Source: Maribellus comscasis (GTDB lineage Bacteria; Bacteroidota; Bacteroidia; Bacteroidales; Prolixibacteraceae). Taken from it: a stretch of DNA of 64,000 bases. Location: the NCBI RefSeq assembly GCF_009762775.1, contig NZ_CP046401.1, positions 186,001 through 250,000 of the forward strand, given 5' to 3'. The notes below the pieces were generated by a model. The model was not told the origin of the DNA. It searched no databases and saw only the letters and a program-made list of their open reading frames with translations. Position 1 is the stretch's first letter; each line of letters begins with the position of its first letter. The position numbers and the translations under genes were made by a program. Shown here one piece after another: positions 1-7,792 of this stretch.

Positions 1-117
1 CATCGAAGGTTTTCCTTTTACATTTAAAAAATAGTTTACGGTTTCAAAACAATATTGCGGATCAGCAATAGACTGAATGACTGTATTTTCAGTTACTAAA
101 ATTGATATTTTTTTCAT
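1..117 (-). CDS. GlxA-like transcriptional regulator, N-terminal fragment
   Basis: Only the first 39 codons are inside the window; the gene runs off the left edge on the minus strand. It starts at the ATG at 117-115 with MKKISILV, followed by ADPQYCFETVNYFL. This pattern matches the opening of GlxA-type regulators, which have a DJ-1/PfpI-like N-terminal domain followed by an AraC helix-turn-helix. The DNA-binding half is not visible, so the family call rests on a short N-terminus. The gene is divergent from the SRPBCC operon starting at 248 and could regulate it, which is inference. Confidence 0.55.
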   Translation of the reverse strand, partial: MKKISILVTENTVIQSIADPQYCFETVNYFLNVKGKPSM

Positions 118-199
118 TTCAAAGCATTAAAAGACTAAATTGTCGTAATTTACCTAAAATTTGTCGTTTTTACACATCAATAAATTTTTTGAACGAAAG

Positions 200-207
200 T
201 AATTTTG
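200..207 (+). promoter_or_regulatory. Bacteroidota -7 box (TAATTTTG)
   Basis: TAATTTTG fits the TAnnTTTG -7 consensus of the Bacteroidota primary sigma factor. It lies 41 bases before the ATG at 248, giving a 5' leader of roughly 30 bases. No well-spaced TTTG -33 element was found, so the call is tentative. Confidence 0.4.
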
Positions 208-247
208 TTTTAATAAAAGAGAAACGACGAATAGAACAAAAATAACA

Positions 248-1126
248 ATGCAAAAAAAAGAAAAAACATTCATTACTGTTTCAACAAAAATCGAAGCACC
301 TGTTCAGAAAGTATGGGATTTATGGACGCAGCCAAATCACATTATTAACTGGAATTTTGCATCAGATGACTGGCACTGTCCCTGGGCAAAAAATGACATT
401 CGCGAAGGAGGAAAATTTATTTGGCGGATGGAAGCAAAGGACGGAACCTTTGGATTCGATTTTAGTGGCGGGTATGATCTCATTAAAGAAAATGAACAGA
501 TTGAAGAAACGCTCGATGACGAACGTAAGGTAAAAATAACTTTTAGGGAAGAAGGTGACCAAACCTATGTTACCGAGGTTTTTGAAGCCGAAACACAAAA
601 TCCGCTTGAAATGCAAAAAGCAGGTTGGCAGGCAATTCTGGACAATTTCAAAAAACATGCAGAAGCCAATGCAAAATTTGAAAGAGTACATTTTGAAATT
701 GAAATTGAGGCAAATCCGGAAAAAGTATACACTACAATGCTCGATAAAAAATACTGGAAAGACTGGACTTACATTTTTAATCCAACTTCTGATTTTTTGG
801 GATCCTGGGAAAAAGGTGAAAAAATCGTTTTCTTCGGAACAGGAGAAGATGGAAAAACAGGCGGGATGGTAGGTATAATTGAAGATAACATTTCCAATCA
901 ACTAGTAAATATTTGTTACGTCGGTATTATAAAAGACGGAAAAGAAATCACTGAAGGTCCCGAAGTAGACAAATGGGCTGGCGGCCATGAAATCTACACT
1001 TTTGAAGACAAAAATGGAAACACACTGTTAAAAGTGGATTTTGACTCTACTTCGGATTTCAAAAAATATTTTACGGAAACTTACCCCAAAGCGTTGGAGC
1101 AGTTAAAAACAATATGCGAACAATAA
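248..1126 (+). CDS. Tandem SRPBCC (AHSA1-like) domain protein
   Basis: This 292-residue protein is two START/Bet v1-like SRPBCC domains in a row. The first (about 1-138) opens with the typical strand and helix ITVSTKIEAPVQKVWDLWT and ends in GWQAILDNFKKH. The second (about 142-292) opens with FERVHFEIEIEANPEKVY. Such domains form a deep pocket for hydrophobic ligands or act as Hsp90-cochaperone-like modules; the ligand cannot be read from sequence. There is no signal peptide, so it is cytosolic. It is the first gene of an SRPBCC/VOC operon, 27 bases ahead of the next gene. Function beyond the fold is unknown. Confidence 0.8.
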   Translation: MQKKEKTFITVSTKIEAPVQKVWDLWTQPNHIINWNFASDDWHCPWAKNDIREGGKFIWRMEAKDGTFGFDFSGGYDLIKENEQIEETLDDERKVKITFREEGDQTYVTEVFEAETQNPLEMQKAGWQAILDNFKKHAEANAKFERVHFEIEIEANPEKVYTTMLDKKYWKDWTYIFNPTSDFLGSWEKGEKIVFFGTGEDGKTGGMVGIIEDNISNQLVNICYVGIIKDGKEITEGPEVDKWAGGHEIYTFEDKNGNTLLKVDFDSTSDFKKYFTETYPKALEQLKTICEQ

Positions 1127-1153
1127 AATTATTCACACTAAAAATTCACAATT

Positions 1154-1594
1154 ATGGCAACAGTAAATGTTTATCTCAATTTTCCCGGCAATACCGAGGA
1201 AGCATTTTTATTTTATCAATCGGTTTTTGGAACTGATTTTTTTGGCGAAGGCATTATGCGTTTTAAAGATGTTCCTCCATCAGCCGACATGCCTCCTATG
1301 CCCGACGGAGTTGAAAATATGGTAATGCATGTAGCACTGCCCATTTTAGGCGGACACATGTTGATGGGTTCCGATGCCCCCGGCCAAATGGGATTTAAGG
1401 TAAATATGGGAAACAACATATACATTAACCTCCAACCCGACACCCGTGAGGAAACCCGTAAACTTTTTAAAGCGCTTTCTGAAGGCGGAGTCGTGGAGCA
1501 GGAACTACAGGACATGTTTTGGGGCGACTTTTTTGGAAGTTTAAAAGACAAATTTGGTGTTTTGTGGATGTTCAACTGCGCTGAAAAAGAATAA
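1154..1594 (+). CDS. PhnB-like VOC family protein
   Basis: The 146-residue protein has the glyoxalase/bleomycin-resistance (VOC) pattern of the PhnB subgroup: an N-terminal YLNFPGNTEEAFLFYQSVFG, a central MHVALPILGGHMLMGSD, and the C-terminal WGDFFGSLKDKFGVLWMF. VOC proteins use paired beta-alpha-beta-beta-beta units to bind a metal or small ligand. The PhnB subgroup has no assigned reaction and often lacks a full metal site. Its TAA stop shares one base with the ATG of the next gene (TAATG), so the two are translationally coupled. Confidence 0.85.
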   Translation: MATVNVYLNFPGNTEEAFLFYQSVFGTDFFGEGIMRFKDVPPSADMPPMPDGVENMVMHVALPILGGHMLMGSDAPGQMGFKVNMGNNIYINLQPDTREETRKLFKALSEGGVVEQELQDMFWGDFFGSLKDKFGVLWMFNCAEKE

Positions 1595-1887
1595 TGCAAA
1601 ATGTTGATAAAACGTTGCGGACTTGTGAAAAAGGGCATCGCTATTACAAAAGCAGCGATTGCCCAACCTGTCCGCAATGCGAAAAAGAACGGAAACCCGA
1701 ATTTGGATTTTTGTCTCATCTCTCAGCTCCCGCCCGGCGGGCTCTGGAAAAGCACAATATTACTTCGGTTGAAGAATTGAGTAATTTTTCTGAAAACAAA
1801 ATCCTGGCACTTCACGGCGTTGGGCAAAACGCGATTTCAAAACTGAGAGAAATTCTAAAAGAAAACGGACTACAATTAAAAAAATAA
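1594..1887 (+). CDS. Zinc-ribbon plus RpoA C-terminal-domain-like helix-hairpin-helix protein
   Basis: This 97-residue protein has a cysteine-rich N-terminus (C11, H15, C23, C26, C29; CPTCPQC) that could bind zinc. A C-terminal half follows (about 47-97: SAPARRALEKHNITSVEELSN, then LHGVGQNAISKLREIL). That half matches the helix-hairpin-helix fold of the RNA polymerase alpha C-terminal domain. It is not an RNA polymerase subunit, as the N-terminal assembly domain is missing. A DNA- or transcription-related adaptor role is inference. The start overlaps the VOC stop and its own stop lies 3 bases before the next ATG, so it sits firmly in the SRPBCC/VOC operon. Confidence 0.75.
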   Translation: MQNVDKTLRTCEKGHRYYKSSDCPTCPQCEKERKPEFGFLSHLSAPARRALEKHNITSVEELSNFSENKILALHGVGQNAISKLREILKENGLQLKK

Positions 1888-1890
1888 AAA

Positions 1891-2814
1891 ATGGATTCAA
1901 ACAGACTTGAGATTATCGCACGCATTCAAATTCAAAAACCGGCAAACGAAGTTTTTGAGGGCATTGTAAACCCGGAAAAAATGAGCAACTATTTTATATC
2001 CAAAAGTTCAGGAAGAATGGAGGAAGGGGAAACAATAACCTGGCATTTCCCTGAATTTGAGGAGGGTTATCCTGTGGAAGTAAAAAAAGTTGAACAGAAT
2101 AAATTAATCACATTTTTTTGGGACGCCAACAACGAGAAAACAGAAGTAAATATTGAACTTTCAGAAAAACCCAATAACAGCACCCTTGTAACTGTAACTG
2201 AGAAAGGCAAAGAAAATTCACCGGACGGAATCAACTGGTTAAAAGGAAATACCGAAGGTTGGGCAAATTTTCTGGCCTGCCTCAAAGCCTACCTGGAATA
2301 TGGTATAAACCTGCGAAAAGGAGCCTTTGATTTTTTAAAGGAAAAAGTTCTTCCCGATGAAATTTTAAAAGTTTCTCCGGATTGTGAGATTTTTACAACC
2401 CGTGTAGTAAATTTTTCGCAGGAAGAAGTTTTTAAAGCGTGGAGCGAACCAAATCATTTAAAAAAATGGTGGGGCCCCAATGGTTTTACAAATACATTTC
2501 ACACATTTGACTTTCGCCCGGGTGGAAAATGGAGCTTTATTATGCATGGCCCCGACGGCACTGATTACCCAAATGAATCGGTTTTTGTTAAAATTGAAAG
2601 CCCTTCTATGATTGTATTTAACCATGTAGTATTGCCTTATTTTCAAATCGTGGCCACTTTTGAAAAACTGTCACCTGCAAAAACCAAAGTGAATTTCAGA
2701 ATGCTTTTTAAATCTCCCGAAGAGTGCAATCAGGTGAAAAAATATGCCGAAGGCAAAAATGAAGAAAATATGGACAGGCTGGAAACAGAACTAAAAAATG
2801 TAGTAATCGAATAA
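1891..2814 (+). CDS. Tandem SRPBCC (AHSA1-like) domain protein
   Basis: This 307-residue fusion has two SRPBCC domains. The first (about 1-140) begins EIIARIQIQKPANEVFEGIV and contains TWHFPEFEEGYPV. The second (about 165-307) has FTTRVVNFSQEEVFKAWSEP, LKKWWGPNGFTNTF and DFRPGGKWSFIMHGPDG, the classic AHSA1/SRPBCC WWGP...F.PGG pattern. The halves belong to different SRPBCC subfamilies, so this is a gene fusion rather than a recent tandem duplication. It is presumably cytosolic. A role in binding hydrophobic or stress-related ligands is inferred only from the fold. The operon continues 21 bases downstream with another VOC protein. Confidence 0.8.
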   Translation: MDSNRLEIIARIQIQKPANEVFEGIVNPEKMSNYFISKSSGRMEEGETITWHFPEFEEGYPVEVKKVEQNKLITFFWDANNEKTEVNIELSEKPNNSTLVTVTEKGKENSPDGINWLKGNTEGWANFLACLKAYLEYGINLRKGAFDFLKEKVLPDEILKVSPDCEIFTTRVVNFSQEEVFKAWSEPNHLKKWWGPNGFTNTFHTFDFRPGGKWSFIMHGPDGTDYPNESVFVKIESPSMIVFNHVVLPYFQIVATFEKLSPAKTKVNFRMLFKSPEECNQVKKYAEGKNEENMDRLETELKNVVIE

Positions 2815-2835
2815 CACATTATTAAAAGTATAATC

Positions 2836-3675
2836 ATGAAAAATCAAATATACCCCTGTCTCTGGTTTGACGGAAAAGCCAAAAAAGCAGCAGAATTTTA
2901 CTGCACAGTTTTCAAAAAAACAGATATTACATCGGAAAGTCCGTTGGTGGTTACATTTGAATCGTCGGGACAAAAATTTATGTGTCTGAACGGTGGGCCA
3001 CAGTTTACAATTAATCCATCCATTTCATTTTATGTGGTTTGTGAAACCGAAGAAGAGGTCGATTCAGCATGGAACAAACTTTTGGATGGCGGAATGGTGT
3101 TAATGGAACTTGACAAATACGACTGGAGCGAAAAATACGGCTGGCTGCAGGACAAATTTGGTATTAACTGGCAACTGGCTTTAGGAAAAATGGAAGAAGT
3201 AGGACAAAAGATAACACCTACCTTAATGTTTACAAAAGAACAAGCCGGAAACGCAGAAAAGGCCATTGAACACTATACCTCAATTTTTGATCATTCTTCA
3301 GTGGATGGAATCCTCAGGTATTCCAAAGAAGATCCCGATACAGAAGGAACCATTAAACATGCACAATTCAAACTTGGAAATAATGTATTTATGGTTATGG
3401 ACAGTTCTCTTTCACACAACTTTAGTTTTAATGAAGCAGTCTCGTTGGTTATAGAATGTGATACACAGGAACAAATTGATTATTACTGGGATAAACTTTC
3501 TGCCGTACCCGAAGCCGAGCAGTGTGGCTGGTTAAAAGATCAGTTTGGAATTTCATGGCAAATTATTCCTTCAATTCTGGAAAAGCTGATGAGTGATCCT
3601 GCCCGTTCAGAGAGAGTTCTCCAGGCTTTTCTAAAAATGAAAAAATTTGATATCGAGGCGCTGGAAAATGCTTAA
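2836..3675 (+). CDS. Tandem PhnB-like VOC family protein
   Basis: This 279-residue protein contains two PhnB/3-dmu-9_3-mt-type VOC modules. Module 1 (about 1-117) starts YPCLWFDGKAKKAAEFYCTVF and ends YGWLQDKFGINWQLAL. Module 2 (about 125-260) repeats the pattern with TPTLMFTKEQAGNAEKAI and QCGWLKDQFGISWQIIP. The GWLxDxFGxxWQ signature in both halves is diagnostic of this subgroup, often misannotated as 3-demethylubiquinone methyltransferase. No methyltransferase fold is present. It ends the SRPBCC/VOC operon. Its substrate is unknown. Confidence 0.85.
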   Translation: MKNQIYPCLWFDGKAKKAAEFYCTVFKKTDITSESPLVVTFESSGQKFMCLNGGPQFTINPSISFYVVCETEEEVDSAWNKLLDGGMVLMELDKYDWSEKYGWLQDKFGINWQLALGKMEEVGQKITPTLMFTKEQAGNAEKAIEHYTSIFDHSSVDGILRYSKEDPDTEGTIKHAQFKLGNNVFMVMDSSLSHNFSFNEAVSLVIECDTQEQIDYYWDKLSAVPEAEQCGWLKDQFGISWQIIPSILEKLMSDPARSERVLQAFLKMKKFDIEALENA

Positions 3676-3701
3676 ACCCAAATTTCAAGCGTTGAATTAG
3701 C

Positions 3702-3709
3702 TATATTTG
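3702..3709 (+). promoter_or_regulatory. Bacteroidota -7 box (TATATTTG)
   Basis: TATATTTG matches TAnnTTTG exactly and lies 28 bases before the Crp/Fnr ATG at 3738, giving a leader of about 20 bases. A clear -33 TTTG at the usual spacing is not visible. Confidence 0.45.
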
Positions 3710-3737
3710 TATTCAGTAAAAACTTCTGAAACATTGA

Positions 3738-4298
3738 ATGCAAAAGCTAATTGACTATATCAATCAATATGCAAAGCTTGATGACGCTGCCATCCTTGAA
3801 CTGGAATTAAGAGCGGAAACTGAAAAATTCAAAAAAAATGAGTTTATCCTCGAACAGGGAAAATATTGTAATAAAATCTGGTTTATAAAGTCGGGAATGG
3901 TTCGAAAATTTCATTTGCATGAAGGAAAAGAAATAACCGCCTGGATTCATATCGAAAACGAATTTGTAACATCACTCCATTCCTATTTTCATCAAACTCC
4001 TGCAATTGAATATTTACAGGCATGCGAAGAAACCGAACTTATTGGGATTTCACGTCAAAACAGCGAAAAATTGGCACGATTCCCTCAATTTACCATATTT
4101 GCCAATTCGTTAATGGGTGAACATTTCGTAAAAATTGATACGAATTCCAGGGAGTTTGGACTGCTATCGGCAAAAGAAAAATACGATTACCTGAAACAAA
4201 TTTCGCCTGGAATGCTAAAACGTGCAAAACTGGGTCATGTCGCATCATTAATGGGAGTTACACAGGAAACCCTAAGCCGGATAAGAAAACAAAACTGA
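3738..4298 (+). CDS. Crp/Fnr family transcriptional regulator
   Basis: The 186-residue protein has an N-terminal cyclic-nucleotide-binding-like jelly roll (about 20-125: EFILEQGKYCNKIWFIKSGMVRKF). A short C-terminal helix-turn-helix (about 150-186: AKLGHVASLMGVTQETLSRIRKQN) completes it. This matches the small Bacteroidota Crp/Fnr subgroup. The four N-terminal cysteines of oxygen-sensing Fnr are absent, so no Fe-S sensing is predicted. The effector is unknown. A perfect Fnr-type palindrome lies one base after its stop, so it may control the downstream hydrolase; that link is inference. Confidence 0.85.
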   Translation: MQKLIDYINQYAKLDDAAILELELRAETEKFKKNEFILEQGKYCNKIWFIKSGMVRKFHLHEGKEITAWIHIENEFVTSLHSYFHQTPAIEYLQACEETELIGISRQNSEKLARFPQFTIFANSLMGEHFVKIDTNSREFGLLSAKEKYDYLKQISPGMLKRAKLGHVASLMGVTQETLSRIRKQN

Positions 4299-4322
4299 TT
4301 TTTTTGATCTACATCAAAAAAA
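4299..4322. promoter_or_regulatory. Perfect Crp/Fnr-type palindrome (TTGAT-N4-ATCAA)
   Basis: The sequence is a perfect inverted repeat with 10-base arms, TTTTTTTGAT and ATCAAAAAAA, around CTAC. The core TTGATCTACATCAA (4304-4317) is an exact match to the Fnr consensus TTGAT-N4-ATCAA. It lies between a Crp/Fnr regulator gene and the hydrolase ATG at 4365. The stem contains only one G-C pair per arm, so a terminator is unlikely. Confidence 0.6.
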
Positions 4323-4364
4323 CTGTAATCATACCTTCCGAACTTTGCCGAAAAATTAGAAACA

Positions 4365-5225
4365 ATGGCAAAGAATTCAGTTTTCAAAACAGAAACAGGG
4401 AGAAAGGAAATCCTAAATTATTACGACCGAATTTTAAATCGATGGCCACAAGACTGTAATAAACAGTTTATAAAAACCCGTTATGGTTTTACGTTTGTAA
4501 TTGAGTGCGGAGAAAAATCAAAACCTCCGTTGATTTTACTGCACGGAGCAGGCTCTAACTCAGCCATGTGGAGTGCTGATGTAGTTGAATACTCAAAAAA
4601 ATACCGGGTATTTGCCATCGATATTATTGGCGAATGTGGCAAAAGTGCGGAGAACAGGCCCGATTTTAAAAGTTCGCATTACTCCAACTGGCTACTTGAT
4701 ATTTTTAGAGCTTTTCAACTGGAAAATGCAAGTTTGGCAGGTTGTTCTTTAGGTGGTTGGATTGTAATAAAATTCGCTACCCGGCACCCGGAAAAAGTAA
4801 GGCAACTGGCGCTGATAGCAACGTCGGGAATTACGCAGATAAAACCGTCGTTAATTTTTTGGCTGTTGGTAACGTCTGTTTCGGGGAAATGGGGTTTTAA
4901 TAAAATGAATAAAATTGTTTACAACGATATTAATCCTGATGAGCAAACCCTACAATTTACAAAACTCGTGAAACAACATTTTATTCCACGAACCGATGCC
5001 CTGCCTCTGTTTACAAACAATGAACTGCAAAGAATTACAACACCGGTATTTTTTCTGGGTGGCGAAAACGATTGCTTTTTTAATTCAGAAAAAACAGCCA
5101 ACCGTTTAAAAACCAATATCGGGCAAGCTGAATGTAAAACGCTCGAAAACACCGGACATGTAATTACAGTTTCGGTAAACTACATTCTTAATTTTTTAAA
5201 CCGTTGCGAAAATGAAAAAAATTAA
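4365..5225 (+). CDS. Alpha/beta hydrolase
   Basis: The 286-residue protein has the alpha/beta-hydrolase fold. An oxyanion-loop motif LILLHGAGSNSAMW lies around 55-68. The nucleophile elbow is AGCSLGGW, with Ser in the GxSxG context near residue 128. The acid follows LGGENDCFF, and the catalytic His lies in ENTGHVITV near 264. All triad elements are present, so it should be an active serine hydrolase, but the substrate is not predictable. There is no signal peptide. It overlaps the next gene by 14 bases. The Fnr-type palindrome about 45 bases upstream suggests Crp/Fnr control. Confidence 0.85.
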   Translation: MAKNSVFKTETGRKEILNYYDRILNRWPQDCNKQFIKTRYGFTFVIECGEKSKPPLILLHGAGSNSAMWSADVVEYSKKYRVFAIDIIGECGKSAENRPDFKSSHYSNWLLDIFRAFQLENASLAGCSLGGWIVIKFATRHPEKVRQLALIATSGITQIKPSLIFWLLVTSVSGKWGFNKMNKIVYNDINPDEQTLQFTKLVKQHFIPRTDALPLFTNNELQRITTPVFFLGGENDCFFNSEKTANRLKTNIGQAECKTLENTGHVITVSVNYILNFLNRCENEKN

Positions 5226-5529
5226 ATTCAGCGGAATTTTACAGGAATTCATCAACAAAGCAAACAATGGGAATACCCAGGATGTTGACTTCATAATAAA
5301 ACACTTAACAACAGAATCTTCATTGCCAATGACCCGCTATGTTGATTATGCCCTGAGTTTGGTAAAAAATGAAGCAGGAATCCGGCAGTTAGAATTTTAT
5401 CTTTTTCACGGCAGTTTAATACAACGAAATTATTGCTCGTTGTTTTTTAACCGCCGTGGTGACTGGCTCACGGTAAAAAAGGCCTATCAACAGGGATTAA
5501 TCGACGAAATTCAGGCCTATTCAAGATAA
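5212..5529 (+). CDS. Hypothetical protein, alpha-helical, 105 aa
   Basis: This protein is not recognised. It is a 105-residue, predicted helical, cytosolic protein beginning MKKIKFSGILQEFINKANNG. It contains aromatic-rich FYLFHGSLIQRNYCSLFFNR and ends in EIQAYSR. It overlaps the alpha/beta hydrolase by 14 bases on the same strand, so the pair is probably translationally coupled. The overlap and codon use argue that it is real. Confidence 0.65.
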   Translation: MKKIKFSGILQEFINKANNGNTQDVDFIIKHLTTESSLPMTRYVDYALSLVKNEAGIRQLEFYLFHGSLIQRNYCSLFFNRRGDWLTVKKAYQQGLIDEIQAYSR

Positions 5530-5710
5530 CGTCAATGTTAACCTTTAAGCACTCAAGCAAACACTACAATAATACTCTGAATTACAGACACTTTACAATT
5601 CATTAATTTTTATTCCCTGAAAGAACAACTAATAAAAAAATGGTTTACATTTGGTTCAGCTTTTTAAGTAAAAAATAGGTATAAATTTATATAGCGTTTA
5701 GATAACACAC

Positions 5711-7666
5711 ATGAAGATTGTGATTCGAAAATCGGTGTCCAGCGACCTCGGTTTTCTTGAAGAATTGGAACAAAAATGTTTTCCTCCTTTTCAGCAAAGT
5801 ACCCGGCGGGCGATCCGCTACAGCTTGTCAAGTCCCTTTCAAAATGTAATTATTGCAGAAACCACGCAAAACGAAATAAGCAAAACAATTGGCTCTGCCA
5901 CATTATTTTTATATCCCAAAACCTTACGTTTATTTTCAATCGCTGTTTTTCCTGAATACCAGGGAAAGGGAATCGGGAAACAAATTCTGGAGTATATATT
6001 TAATCTGGCAAATACCGGAAAATTTGAACGAATCTCGCTCGAAGCCAGAAAAACGGATAATAAACTGATAGAATTTTACAAAAATGCAGGATTTACGGTA
6101 ACTGAAGATTTACCCGACTACTATTCAAAAAATGAAGATGGTGTGCGAATGGTTTTTAAGCTCGGCGATCATGCAGAAAAACAAAGCATTTCGAATATTA
6201 TTATTGTTCGCGACCCCAAAAACTGGAATCTGGAAATTGAAGGTGTAAAAGTAATTTCATCGCGGAGTTATATAACAGATCCCGAATTTCAGTCCTTAAA
6301 AAATGTGCGGATTTTTAATCTTAGCAACTCCTATCAATACCAAAAAATGGGGTATTATGTGTCGCTCCTTGCATCGGCGCGTGACCACCGGGTAATTCCT
6401 AACGTTACAACTTTACGCGATTTTTCAAGTCTTTCGTTGGTAAGGTCCATTTCCGGTTATGTAGATGATAATATTCAAAAAAGTTTAAAACACGTAAAGC
6501 AAAAGAAGATCAGCATTTTTGTTTATTTCGGGCAGTCGGTAAATACCAAATTCCGCTTGCTGACACAAAAATTATATCATCTCTTCGAAGCTCCGTTAAT
6601 CCAAATCGACTTTGTAAAAACCGAAAAATGGATGGTGCAAAGAGTCTCTCCGTTAAGCCTCAAAAAAGTGAATCCCGAGCACATGGAAAAGGTACAGGAA
6701 TTTGCAAAAAACTATTTTTCAAAAAAACGTTTTAACCGGCCTCGTTTTAAAAACTACAAATACGACCTGGCCATTCTGGTTAATCCGCAGGAAAAAAATC
6801 CCCCCTCCTGCCCCAATGCTTTGCAAAACTTTAAAAAAGCTGCTGAAAAAATCGGTTTTTATGTTGAATTTATTACCAAAGACGATTTTAGCCAGTTGCC
6901 TGAATTTGATGCGCTTTTTATACGCGAAACTACAAATGTAAACGACCACACCTACCAGTTTTCGCGCTCTGCTTACGCTGAAGGATTAGTTGTTATTGAC
7001 GATCCGTGGTCGATACTGCGATGCTCCAACAAAATTTTTCAGAATGAACGCTTAAAACAAAATAAAATAAAAACACCTGCCACTGTTATTTTGGCGAAGT
7101 CAACGTATCATAAATCAACATCATTACAATTAAATTTTCCTTTGGTTTTAAAACAACCCGACAGCGCGTTTTCTCTGGGAGTGGAAAAAGTAAACAACGA
7201 AGAAGAACTGGACTCTTCCTTAAAAAAACTATTCAATTTATCGGACCTTGTTGTTGTACAGGAGTTTATGCCTTCTGAATTTGACTGGAGAATTGGTGTT
7301 TTGGATCAAAAACCATTGTACGCCTGCAAATATTACATGGCAAAAGACCACTGGCAAATTTACGACTGGAATACGGAAAGCAACGAGAATTACGGTGAAT
7401 CAGAAACGCTGCCAATTGAGGAGGTTCCTGAGATTGTAGTAAAAACTGCTGTAAAAGCTGCTTCGCTCATTGGAGATGGGTTATACGGTGTAGATCTCAA
7501 AATGATTAACGAAGAAGTATATATTATCGAGATAAATGATAACCCCAACATCGATGAAGGAATTGAAGATTTGATTCTGAAAGATGAAATTTATATACGA
7601 ATCATGAAATCTTTATATAACCGAATTGAGATCAATCGTAACATTGCGCAATTTGTAACGGTGTAA
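5711..7666 (+). CDS. GNAT - RLAN - RimK-like ATP-grasp fusion protein
   Basis: This 651-residue protein has three modules. Residues 1-150 are a GNAT acetyltransferase with the acetyl-CoA loop PEYQGKGIGKQIL (81-93). Residues about 165-345 match the RLAN domain that precedes some RimK-like ligases (NSYQYQKMGYYVSLLASA at 206-223). Residues about 350-640 are an ATP-grasp ligase with KQPDSAFSLG (481-490), DWRIGVLD, GVDLK (593-597) and the metal-binding EINDNPNID (607-615). RimK-like ATP-grasp enzymes join an amino group to a carboxylate through an acyl-phosphate. A GNAT fused to one suggests acylation plus amide ligation in a peptide or small-molecule modification. The substrate is unknown. cysQ and cysC follow on the same strand. 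Confidence 0.85.
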   Translation: MKIVIRKSVSSDLGFLEELEQKCFPPFQQSTRRAIRYSLSSPFQNVIIAETTQNEISKTIGSATLFLYPKTLRLFSIAVFPEYQGKGIGKQILEYIFNLANTGKFERISLEARKTDNKLIEFYKNAGFTVTEDLPDYYSKNEDGVRMVFKLGDHAEKQSISNIIIVRDPKNWNLEIEGVKVISSRSYITDPEFQSLKNVRIFNLSNSYQYQKMGYYVSLLASARDHRVIPNVTTLRDFSSLSLVRSISGYVDDNIQKSLKHVKQKKISIFVYFGQSVNTKFRLLTQKLYHLFEAPLIQIDFVKTEKWMVQRVSPLSLKKVNPEHMEKVQEFAKNYFSKKRFNRPRFKNYKYDLAILVNPQEKNPPSCPNALQNFKKAAEKIGFYVEFITKDDFSQLPEFDALFIRETTNVNDHTYQFSRSAYAEGLVVIDDPWSILRCSNKIFQNERLKQNKIKTPATVILAKSTYHKSTSLQLNFPLVLKQPDSAFSLGVEKVNNEEELDSSLKKLFNLSDLVVVQEFMPSEFDWRIGVLDQKPLYACKYYMAKDHWQIYDWNTESNENYGESETLPIEEVPEIVVKTAVKAASLIGDGLYGVDLKMINEEVYIIEINDNPNIDEGIEDLILKDEIYIRIMKSLYNRIEINRNIAQFVTV

Positions 7667-7792
7667 AAAAACAAAAAATAGTATCTTCGGCTCAATTTAT
7701 ATAAGATTATATACTTGTTTTTAGTTTATCTGCTAAAAATTTAAAAGTAACAATTGTTGTCAAACAGGTTTTTATTAACCCAAACAAGTAAA

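Noticed and set aside
4299..4322. Reading the TTGAT-N4-ATCAA palindrome as a terminator
   Set aside because: Each arm has one G-C pair only, so the hairpin would be unstable; the exact Fnr core and its place before the hydrolase favour an operator.
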